A stretch of 6,249 bases of DNA from Anaerolineales bacterium UBA1136 (GTDB lineage: Bacteria > Chloroflexota > Anaerolineae > Anaerolineales > UBA11657): positions 10,756 to 17,004 of the forward strand of contig DCAJ01000114.1 of the NCBI GenBank assembly GCA_002311455.1. The letters run 5' to 3'. The translations under genes were made by a program, and so were the position numbers. Within the stretch, counting starts at the first letter, position 1, and each line of letters starts with the position of its first letter. The notes beneath the pieces are model-generated. The model was not told the DNA's origin. It did no database searches and was given only the letters and a program-made list of their open reading frames with translations. Below are positions 1 through 5,945 of this stretch, in pieces.

Positions 1-1
1 A

Positions 2-541
2 TGCCTAGTGTCACAAAATGGCAAGGCAAAACGCGCTGTGGTTTCCCAGTTCCCACTTCAAGGGCGCGGTGGAAGAGGTGTACAGGCATGCAAACTAGAT
101 GCAGGACAAAGATTGTCAGGTGCCGTTGAGGCAGTTTCTGATAGTGAAATAGTAATAATCACATCAAAGAGAAAAGCGTATGCAGTGAAAGTCACAGATG
201 TACCATTACGGGGCAGATCAGCTGCTGGTTCTCAAATATTAGAACTACCCGACAAAGAGAAAATAACCGGAATGATACTTTGTCAGCAAATTTTGCAACA
301 CCAAACCAAAAAATCGGTTACTGTAGTAATAGACAAGAAAACTACTGATAAAAGACCTAGGACTAGACACAATAAGACCCGCTCTACAAAGAACCAATCA
401 AATAAATCACCTAGCGCTACAACAGCAAAATCTAAGAAAACAACCACTTCAAAAAAAGTATCGCAGAGGGTGAAAGATACTAGTAAATCTCCCAAAATCC
501 AAAAAAATAAACAGATACCCTTGTTTAAAGCTCCAAAATGA
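2..541 (+). CDS. gyrA: DNA gyrase (or topoisomerase IV) subunit A, C-terminal end, 5' partial
   Basis: This is the 3' end of a type IIA topoisomerase A subunit. Its C-terminal beta-pinwheel wraps DNA, while the catalytic tyrosine lies in the missing upstream part. The frame is open to the left edge (CLVSQNGKAKR...), so the GTG at position 8 is an internal valine, not a start. Visible are a pinwheel strand, LVSQNGKAKRAVVSQF, and a GyrA-box-like heptad QGRGGRG (family consensus QRRGGKG). The next blade follows, with SEIVIITSKRKAYAV and a GRSAAGSQILEL turn. About 95 residues of pinwheel precede an 80-residue low-complexity tail of K, R, S, T and N, with 25 K/R, three Asp and no Glu. The gyrase tail I know best, from enteric bacteria, is acidic, so this one is unusual. 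The GyrA-box-like motif favours gyrase over ParC, but without the N-terminal part or a second paralogue the choice is not secure. The stop is TGA, and mgtE follows after 87 nt. Confidence 0.82.
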   Translation, partial: CLVSQNGKAKRAVVSQFPLQGRGGRGVQACKLDAGQRLSGAVEAVSDSEIVIITSKRKAYAVKVTDVPLRGRSAAGSQILELPDKEKITGMILCQQILQHQTKKSVTVVIDKKTTDKRPRTRHNKTRSTKNQSNKSPSATTAKSKKTTTSKKVSQRVKDTSKSPKIQKNKQIPLFKAPK

Positions 542-615
542 TCAAGATGATAATAGAGTACAATCAAACAGTATCTCAGATATATGCAAGCAATACAGAC
601 CAATGTCTAACATAG

Positions 616-621
616 TAAAAT
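616..621 (+). promoter_or_regulatory. Candidate -10 box for leaderless mgtE mRNA
   Basis: TAAAAT lies with exactly 7 nt (ATTTGTA) between it and the mgtE ATG, so a transcript starting at the usual distance would begin at or next to the start codon. No Shine-Dalgarno sequence is present upstream of this ATG, which fits a leaderless start. I see no good -35 element at 17 or 18 bp. Such a short AT-rich box can arise by chance, so this is a weak call, strengthened only by the same spacing at the transpeptidase gene. Confidence 0.3.
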
Positions 622-628
622 ATTTGTA

Positions 629-1978
629 ATGAAAGAACAACTAGAAGTTACTCTAACTAATATTAGAACTGCTCTTGACCGTGAAGACATTGCACTAGCA
701 CAAAAACTGCTAAACAAACTTCACCCAGCTGACCAAGCAGATGCGATAAGCGATCGTCCTCTCCAAGAGCAAACAGAGATGCTACCCAATTTAAACGTAG
801 ACAACGCTGCTGACGTTCTAGAGCACTTGGATGAAGATGAAGCAGCCGAAATTGCTGCAAAACTGCCGCTTGAAACTCTAGCTGGCTTGTTAGATGAAAT
901 GGAGCCTGACGAAGCGGCAGACATATTACTAGATTTGTACGAAGAACGTGCATTAGCTGTGATGGAGAAAATGGTCTCCACTGACAACGTTCGCCCATTG
1001 CTAGAGTATGATGATGATACTGCAGGTGGACGTATGACAACACAAGTTCCTATCTTGCACCGTGAGATGACGGCCAGCCATGCTATCACATATCTACGCA
1101 ACTCAAAGCCAGATTCAGAAAATCATTACAATCTGTACGTCATAGACAAAGATGGGAGGCTGCTAGGCATAGTAGGATTGAGAGAACTCATCACAGCTAA
1201 ACCAGTCACTAGTATAGAAGCCATAATGAATTCCGATGTGATTAGTGCATCTGTTAACGATGATCAAGAAGAATGTGCCAAGCTAATGTCTCACTACAAC
1301 TTGATGAACCTGCCCATTGTCAATCAAAGCAACCAACTAGTAGGAGTAATTACCTATGACGACCTGGTAGAAGTCATAGAAGACGAAGCCACTGAAGACA
1401 TTTATGCCTTAGCAAATCTGTCAGCTGATAGTGATTTGGATGTATTCAGCCCGGTAAGTATGATGATCACCCGACGTCTGCCATGGCTTTATGTAAACCT
1501 TGGTACTGCCTTTCTGTCTGCCTTTGTCATAAGCCGATTCGAAGCTACTATTGCCAAAATAGCAGTACTTGCCGTATTTCAATCTGTGGTAGCAGGCTTG
1601 GGAGGAAATGCAGGCACACAGGCACTAGCTATAATGGTCCGTGGATTAGCACTTAAACAGCTAGAATTTCGCCATATCTGGAGAGCCTTAGGTAGAGAGT
1701 TAGTCATAGGAATGCTGCATGGATTAGCTATAGGGATAGCGGTTGCAGGTATAGTATATCTGTGGAGAGGAAATCCTTGGCTAGGTCTAATAATAGGGTT
1801 AGCCACATTTGGAAATCTTCTGGTAGCAGGAGTTATGGGTACACTTGTGCCATTGACACTCAAGCATTTTCATCAGGACCCAGCACTTGCCTCAAGCATA
1901 TTAGTAACAGGTATCACTGACGTTATTGGTTTCGCTCTATTTCTAGGTCTGGCTACATTGTACCTACCTTATCTATGA
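629..1978 (+). CDS. mgtE: Magnesium transporter MgtE
   Basis: MgtE is a homodimeric inner-membrane Mg2+ channel/transporter gated by intracellular Mg2+. At 449 residues it has the usual family length. Its domains are in canonical order: a helical MgtE N domain (about 1-128, rich in Asp/Glu, e.g. EHLDEDEAAEIAAKLP), CBS1 (about 137-192), CBS2 (about 200-252), a connecting plug helix (about 254-275), and five membrane helices (about 285-304, 308-333, 356-378, 384-410, 420-446). Diagnostic signatures are GGNAGTQ at 325-331, RELVIG at 356-361, and D431 in TGITDVIG. D431 matches the pore Asp (D432 in Thermus thermophilus MgtE) that binds Mg2+. The acidic residues of the N and CBS domains are the expected Mg2+ sensor, so the channel should close at high cytosolic Mg2+. 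ATG 629 is the only reasonable start, since an in-frame TAA lies 21 nt upstream. No Shine-Dalgarno is seen. The lipid kinase follows 31 nt downstream, probably on the same mRNA. No M-box-like leader fits the short upstream gap. Confidence 0.96.
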   Translation: MKEQLEVTLTNIRTALDREDIALAQKLLNKLHPADQADAISDRPLQEQTEMLPNLNVDNAADVLEHLDEDEAAEIAAKLPLETLAGLLDEMEPDEAADILLDLYEERALAVMEKMVSTDNVRPLLEYDDDTAGGRMTTQVPILHREMTASHAITYLRNSKPDSENHYNLYVIDKDGRLLGIVGLRELITAKPVTSIEAIMNSDVISASVNDDQEECAKLMSHYNLMNLPIVNQSNQLVGVITYDDLVEVIEDEATEDIYALANLSADSDLDVFSPVSMMITRRLPWLYVNLGTAFLSAFVISRFEATIAKIAVLAVFQSVVAGLGGNAGTQALAIMVRGLALKQLEFRHIWRALGRELVIGMLHGLAIGIAVAGIVYLWRGNPWLGLIIGLATFGNLLVAGVMGTLVPLTLKHFHQDPALASSILVTGITDVIGFALFLGLATLYLPYL

Positions 1979-2009
1979 TCATACTTCAAATTATCAGACC
2001 AATACTGCT

Positions 2010-2912
2010 ATGTCTGTCACAATAATTATCAACCCATACGCCAATAGATGGAAATGTGGTCGACAGGTTGACATGATAGACAAATGCATGCAGAAGTCCG
2101 GTTTGAATTATCATATGCACCTAACTAAGGAGAAAGGACACGCAATCAAATTAGCCTATGATGCTGCTGCACCAGGCGAACAAACAATAATCGCTGCCGG
2201 TGGGGATGGCACACTCAATGAAGTGGTCAACGGAATACTGAAGCACAATATTTTAGGTAATGCCAGCAACTGTTCTATAGGAATAATACCCCTTGGAACC
2301 GCCAATGATCTTGCTACACAATTACGCATTCCTAGTGATATTGAGCGAGCAATTGAAGTAATATTTTCAGGATTTACACGCAGCATTGATGTAGGCAAAG
2401 TTAACGGACATTACTTCATTAACAACTCAGCTATAGGGCTTGAAACCGAAGTTACACTTGCAAATGAACGTATGACCACAATTCAGGGACCGCTTCGATA
2501 TCTTTTAGCAGCAATATTGACCATATTAAAGCGACCGAGTTGGCAGGCTACCCTAGACTGGAACAATAGTGAATATTCAGGGTCACTAACCTTGGTATCA
2601 GTGGGAAATTCCAACAGAACCGGTGGCATGTTCTATATGACCCCAAATGCAATTATTGATGACGGGAGGCTTGATTTCATCTATGCACCAGCATTAAGTA
2701 GGACAGATATGTTTCGCTTACTCCCGCAGACACTCAAAGGCACCCACATATCTAACGATGCAATACATGAACATCGTACTAGTCACCTCAAAATCCATTG
2801 TGATCCAGCAACAACTATCCAAGCTGATGGAGAAATATTTAGCACCGCAACCACCGATATAACATATAGCGTAGTATCCAATGCTCTGCAAATATTAGTT
2901 CCCGAACACTAA
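2010..2912 (+). CDS. YegS/BmrU-family diacylglycerol (lipid) kinase
   Basis: This is a 300-residue soluble or membrane-associated lipid kinase of the diacylglycerol kinase catalytic (DAGK_cat) family. Members phosphorylate diacylglycerol or related lipids with ATP and Mg2+, recycling diacylglycerol into phospholipid synthesis. The evidence is the nucleotide-binding loop GGDGTLNE at 64-71, the second family motif PLGTAND at 94-100, and the hinge segment INNSAIGLE (137-145). The C-terminal domain motifs are GNSNRTGG (199-206), the metal/lipid-site motif DDGRLD (217-222), and QADGE (271-275) near the C-terminus. All the usual catalytic motifs are intact and the length is normal. The exact lipid substrate cannot be read from the sequence, because the family includes DgkB, YegS and BmrU types. 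There are no membrane helices or signal peptide. ATG 2010 follows the mgtE stop by 31 nt with no clear Shine-Dalgarno, so expression is probably by read-through from mgtE. Mg2+ dependence of this family makes the pairing with mgtE plausible, but that link is inference. Confidence 0.92.
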   Translation: MSVTIIINPYANRWKCGRQVDMIDKCMQKSGLNYHMHLTKEKGHAIKLAYDAAAPGEQTIIAAGGDGTLNEVVNGILKHNILGNASNCSIGIIPLGTANDLATQLRIPSDIERAIEVIFSGFTRSIDVGKVNGHYFINNSAIGLETEVTLANERMTTIQGPLRYLLAAILTILKRPSWQATLDWNNSEYSGSLTLVSVGNSNRTGGMFYMTPNAIIDDGRLDFIYAPALSRTDMFRLLPQTLKGTHISNDAIHEHRTSHLKIHCDPATTIQADGEIFSTATTDITYSVVSNALQILVPEH

Positions 2913-2935
2913 GAATATCTGTGTAAGATCCGAAC

Positions 2936-2967
2936 ATTTGGCAAATTTCTAGTTGCATAGTCCAAAT
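2936..2967. terminator. Possible weak bidirectional terminator between convergent genes
   Basis: The 54-nt gap between the convergent kinase and transpeptidase genes holds an inverted repeat, ATTTGG at 2936-2941 and CCAAAT at 2962-2967. The 6-bp stem has a 20-nt loop, and the right arm touches the last base of the transpeptidase stop codon. The stem is AT-rich and no clear U-tract follows on either strand, so it is a poor intrinsic terminator. It is listed because convergent genes need an end signal here and nothing better is visible. Confidence 0.2.
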
Positions 2968-4394
2968 CAATGATGAATACTAACAAGTGTACCTACTTCT
3001 GAGAAGTTGTATAACCACTCGGCTTCAGGTATGCTTAGGTTTATACATCCATGACTCATCGGAACACCAAAGTTATCATGCCAATAAGTACCATGAATAC
3101 CATATCCACTAAAAAAGTACATTACGTGAGGCACATCTGGTAAATACCATGGCACTCCTGCGTCCACTCCTCGCATGTCCGCCTTAAGATGTTTGACATA
3201 TATTTGAAATTGTCCTGTTACAGTAGGATAACGATCTGTACCAGTTGATACAACAAACTCACGAATCTGAAGTCCACCTTTCATAGCATACGCCCGCTGT
3301 TTGCTGATATCTATATCTATCCAACCACGTTCACCCTCTATTGCATCTATATCCAATAAGTTGTCTTGCGCTTCCAGACTCACATCTACACTATCTATAT
3401 CCCATACACCGACTAAAGCTCTATCATGCAGTGTAAGTCTCATATCAAAATATAATGCGGTACAGTCTGGACCCGTTCTATATGTCATGCTAGCATGCAC
3501 AACTGACTCTGTAATACTCGCAGTAGCAATATTGACATCCTCGGTACTAACGCTACACAAATTCATGTCATGATAGCCCTGAACATAGGATTCAAAGCTC
3601 CCACCATGTACACGCTCCCTAAAGTCTGCACTAAGCAGTTCCCAGGCTGAGTCATAATTGCCTTGACTCACATAATGCCAGTAATTTGTAACTACATCAA
3701 CTGCAGTTTCATTCCCACCGTTGACAGTGTATTCATATATTCGATATATGTCCGCAGCAGAAGCGCTGAACGCGTATTCGTAGCCAGCATTGTGTAATTC
3801 TTGCCGCTGTCGCGCCTCGTCCTGAGAGGCTTCACTTGCTATAGCAGATTTACTATCTGTATTTTCGGAGCTAGCATCGCTATTAATATCATCCGAGACA
3901 ATGTCATCCTGCAATTTCTGGGTTTCATTTAGCACATCCAAGATTAATTGGGGTGGAATCGTTAGAAATTGATCAACCAATATTGATGAAGACGAAAGTC
4001 CACTAGCTGCAACAATCTTATCCACTGTGCTACCATAATTGCGTGCAATAGCCCCCAGAGTATCCCCAGACCTGACCACGTATGTGATTGATACATACAA
4101 ATCTTGATCTAGCGATGCCGGATTAACTGGCGCATCATAATCAGGAATTACAAGATGCTGACCAATAAAAATTTTTGGTCCAGTAAGCCCATTAGCTAGA
4201 GCCAGGCCACCAATACTAACACCATATCTATCTGAAATCCTTACCAGATTATCACCTGACACAACTATGTGAACTTTTTCCTCCCGCATGACTCGTTCAG
4301 CACTAACAGTGTTAGACAGGAACAGTGCTAAGACCGTTGCTATTATTACAGCACTAATATAGCGTTTCTTCTTGAATATCATATACGAATTCAT
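2967..4394 (-). CDS. Secreted L,D-transpeptidase with two LysM domains and an NTF2-like domain
   Basis: This is a YkuD-family L,D-transpeptidase, which makes 3-3 cross-links in peptidoglycan (or attaches proteins to it) outside the membrane. Numbered from ATG 4394 (475 residues), it has a signal peptide (KKKR at 8-11, hydrophobic core about 13-27, VSA cleavage site at 30-32). LysM domains follow at about 40-85 (SGDNLVRISDRYG) and 103-148 (SGDTLGAIARNYG), then an acidic Ser/Asp/Glu/Ala linker (about 153-205). Next come an NTF2-like domain (about 223-339) and the YkuD domain (about 355-475). The catalytic signature is complete: H434 in IHGTYWH and S447-H448-G449-C450 in SHGCINL, with Cys450 as nucleophile. 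The LysM repeats should anchor it to glycan strands. The start is uncertain: TTG 4445 lies upstream of the apparent -10 box and can be excluded, while ATG 4424, 4394 and 4382 are all possible. I chose 4394 because it gives a normal signal peptide and a short leader. The gene is transcribed from its own promoter. Confidence 0.9.
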   Translation of the reverse strand: MNSYMIFKKKRYISAVIIATVLALFLSNTVSAERVMREEKVHIVVSGDNLVRISDRYGVSIGGLALANGLTGPKIFIGQHLVIPDYDAPVNPASLDQDLYVSITYVVRSGDTLGAIARNYGSTVDKIVAASGLSSSSILVDQFLTIPPQLILDVLNETQKLQDDIVSDDINSDASSENTDSKSAIASEASQDEARQRQELHNAGYEYAFSASAADIYRIYEYTVNGGNETAVDVVTNYWHYVSQGNYDSAWELLSADFRERVHGGSFESYVQGYHDMNLCSVSTEDVNIATASITESVVHASMTYRTGPDCTALYFDMRLTLHDRALVGVWDIDSVDVSLEAQDNLLDIDAIEGERGWIDIDISKQRAYAMKGGLQIREFVVSTGTDRYPTVTGQFQIYVKHLKADMRGVDAGVPWYLPDVPHVMYFFSGYGIHGTYWHDNFGVPMSHGCINLSIPEAEWLYNFSEVGTLVSIHH

Positions 4395-4431
4395 GTCATT
4401 TAAATAGTACCACCATACTCGCATGAATCTA

Positions 4432-4461
4432 ATTATAAATCGCAAGCATAGTACCTGCCAA
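4432..4461 (-). promoter_or_regulatory. Sigma70-type promoter of the L,D-transpeptidase gene
   Basis: On the minus strand, TTGGCA (4461-4456, five of six to TTGACA) is followed after 18 bp by a perfect TATAAT (4437-4432). The predicted mRNA start is near 4425, next to ATG 4424 and 30 nt before ATG 4394. The promoter lies in the short gap after the EamA-like gene, so the transpeptidase can be expressed independently of the secDF side. The in-frame TTG at 4445 lies inside the spacer and so cannot be the start of mRNA made from this promoter. Confidence 0.55.
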
Positions 4462-4477
4462 ACAAAACAAATTATTG

Positions 4478-4894
4478 TCAGCGCGTTAAAATCAAGAGGG
4501 AACCAACACCCAAACTCAAACCAACCAACTTGGTCATTGTTACAGGCTCACGAAACACCAAAAAGGCCAAGATTACTGCGACTACCACCTGCAAAGATTG
4601 AATGGGGTATATAATACTACCTTCCCCACCAAACTTCAGTGCATAGAGCACAGTAAACACAGAGATAGAAGCAAATATACCACAAATGACTGCCCACCAA
4701 GTCAAACGTCCAGTCAATACAAATGGACTTTTTGTCACTACCATCATCAAAACAGCTAGACCCAAAAACGTAAGTGCATCTACTAGAATAAAACTAGTTA
4801 CATTTGCGCCATTGCGCACACCAAACTGAGACGTAAAAGCTACTAAACCACCAGCAATCAAGCTTACCACAGCAAGCAATATAGGTACATTCAT
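4478..4894 (-). CDS. Half-size EamA/DMT-superfamily membrane protein
   Basis: This is a 138-residue integral membrane protein with about five hydrophobic helices (roughly 3-20, 31-52, 64-85, 94-113, 120-136). It equals a single EamA unit of the drug/metabolite transporter superfamily, whose usual members have two such units in about 300 residues. The family wording is in the last two helices: YPIQSLQVVV, then FLVFREPVTMTKLVG, with the Glu before helix 5, ending in a Gly-rich LGVGSLLIL. Half-size members probably work as dimers; this is general family knowledge, and no partner is visible here. The substrate cannot be inferred. ATG 4894 is chosen over the upstream TTG at 4930 because TAGGAG sits 5 nt before it, the only strong Shine-Dalgarno in the window. 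It lies 122 nt downstream of secF in the same direction and could share its mRNA or have a promoter I could not identify. It is intact, with no sign that a second half was lost nearby. Confidence 0.85.
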   Translation of the reverse strand: MNVPILLAVVSLIAGGLVAFTSQFGVRNGANVTSFILVDALTFLGLAVLMMVVTKSPFVLTGRLTWWAVICGIFASISVFTVLYALKFGGEGSIIYPIQSLQVVVAVILAFLVFREPVTMTKLVGLSLGVGSLLILTR

Positions 4895-4899
4895 ATTTT

Positions 4900-4905
4900 C
4901 TCCTA
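4900..4905 (-). promoter_or_regulatory. Shine-Dalgarno site of the EamA-like gene
   Basis: The minus strand reads TAGGAG followed by AAAAT and the ATG at 4894. The 5-nt spacing is close to ideal and fixes the start there, rejecting the TTG 12 codons upstream. It stands out because none of the other complete genes in the window has a comparable ribosome binding site. Confidence 0.75.
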
Positions 4906-5016
4906 CCACATAGCAATCATACAATTTCAAGAGATCGTATCTTGTAGAGTCTCACAACATAACATAGATTTATGCGAATCAGAGCCAGTAGTCTAAATAT
5001 ACTAGTGTGATTATTA

Positions 5017-5934
5017 TCAAACTTGGATGGAATTACGCCTGAACCAATATCGCCACTCACGTTTTTCCCAAACAACCAGAATAGGTGCAGCGTTAAATAG
5101 TGACGAATAAGTGCCGCTAAATAGACCAATCATCATAGTAACTACAAAATGAAAAATACTGTCTCCGCCAAATAAAGCAAGAGCGAATAAAGTAAACAGT
5201 GCAGTAAGCTGGGTATTTATAGAACGATCAAGAGTTTGTACAACTGAAAGGTTCACCACTGCCTCATAATCCGCTCTACGATAGCGATTGAGGTTCTCCC
5301 TAATACGGTCAAATACCACAATTGAATCATGCACAGAAAATCCAATTACGGTAAGCAACGCTGTCAAGAAAAGTGCATCAACCTCCCAATCAAAATATTT
5401 ACCAAAAACTGCTGTCAATCCTACAACTATTGTTGCGTCATGTAACAGTGCTGCTATAGCGCATATGCCATAACGAAATGAATTCTTGACACCTCGGAAA
5501 GCGTATGTGATGTAACCCAAGATGCCTACTGCGGCAATTGCCACCGCCTGGACAGCTCTACCGGCTACCTCACGCCCAATGACAGGACCAACACTTTCAA
5601 AACTAAGAAGTTCAACTGCCAATCCAAATTCATCCTCAAGCGCTGTGATCACAACACCTTTTGACGAATCTTTCATTGTTTTAGTACGGATAATCACTAC
5701 GTCATTATCGGCCACCTGCACCACGTTGTCACTAAAACCATTGTCATCCAGAATGCTTGCTATACGGCTGGTGCTAAGATTGATATCACCTTCAATCTTA
5801 ATCTCAAGCTTACTACCACCAGTAAAGTCTATACCAAGAGGCAAGCCCCACATTGTAACCGCCAATATTCCAGGTATCATAACAAGCAAAGAAATCCCGA
5901 AATACCAGTAACGTCTGCTCATTATGTTTAACAT
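5017..5934 (-). CDS. secF: Protein translocase subunit SecF
   Basis: SecF pairs with SecD to form the proton-driven SecDF complex that pulls preproteins out of the SecYEG channel on the outer face of the membrane. At 305 residues it has normal length. It has a first membrane helix (about 11-29), the family motif GIDFTGG at 34-40, an extracytoplasmic domain (about 41-120) ending in VGPVIGREV, and then five more helices. Other signatures are LLHDATIVVG (163-172), GFSVHDSIVVFDRIREN (198-214), SINTQLT (238-244) and GTYSSLF (274-280). D203 and R237 are 34 residues apart, the same spacing as D637 and R671, residues I recall as important for proton-coupled function in Thermus SecDF. The usual YSINDT is here FSVHDS, a mild variation that keeps the Asp. 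ATG 5934 follows the secD stop by 11 nt, a typical secDF operon; ATG 5922 is an alternative start. No Shine-Dalgarno is evident, so translational coupling to secD is likely. Tandem stops (TGATAATAA) end the gene. Confidence 0.96.
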   Translation of the reverse strand: MLNIMSRRYWYFGISLLVMIPGILAVTMWGLPLGIDFTGGSKLEIKIEGDINLSTSRIASILDDNGFSDNVVQVADNDVVIIRTKTMKDSSKGVVITALEDEFGLAVELLSFESVGPVIGREVAGRAVQAVAIAAVGILGYITYAFRGVKNSFRYGICAIAALLHDATIVVGLTAVFGKYFDWEVDALFLTALLTVIGFSVHDSIVVFDRIRENLNRYRRADYEAVVNLSVVQTLDRSINTQLTALFTLFALALFGGDSIFHFVVTMMIGLFSGTYSSLFNAAPILVVWEKREWRYWFRRNSIQV

Positions 5935-5945
5935 TGATCTACTTT

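Noticed and set aside
8..10. GTG as the start of the first gene
   Set aside because: The frame continues upstream to the window edge and the residues before it (CLV) fit the pinwheel strand pattern LVxxxG, so the gene is cut by the window.
283..603. 106-codon reading frame on the minus strand, hydrophobic
   Set aside because: It is antisense to the topoisomerase tail. Its Phe/Leu/Val richness is just the complement of Lys/Thr/Ser codons, and no family signature is seen.
542..628. Possible Mg2+ riboswitch before mgtE
   Set aside because: The gap is only 87 nt, with no strong stems, and far shorter than an M-box leader. The likely mRNA start is next to the ATG.
663..1101. Two overlapping 126-codon minus-strand frames inside mgtE
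   Set aside because: Both are antisense to the well-supported MgtE N domain and have no recognisable domain or ribosome site.
1974..1983. Perfect 10-bp palindrome TATGATCATA over the mgtE stop codon
   Set aside because: It is too short and has no loop for a terminator. As an operator it would be inside an apparent operon, and one such palindrome is easily due to chance.
4895..4930. TTG 4930 as the start of the EamA-like gene
   Set aside because: The extra 12 residues (MKLYDCYVVGEN) look non-membrane and unconserved, and the strong TAGGAG site lies within that extension and serves ATG 4894.
4986..5007. Imperfect hairpin after secF (7-bp stem with one mismatch, 8-nt loop)
   Set aside because: It is AT-rich with a mismatch near the base and no U-tract, so it is not credible as a secF terminator.
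4917..5129. 70-codon minus-strand frame spanning the end of secF and the gap
   Set aside because: It overlaps secF out of frame, its protein has no family features, and there is no ribosome site.
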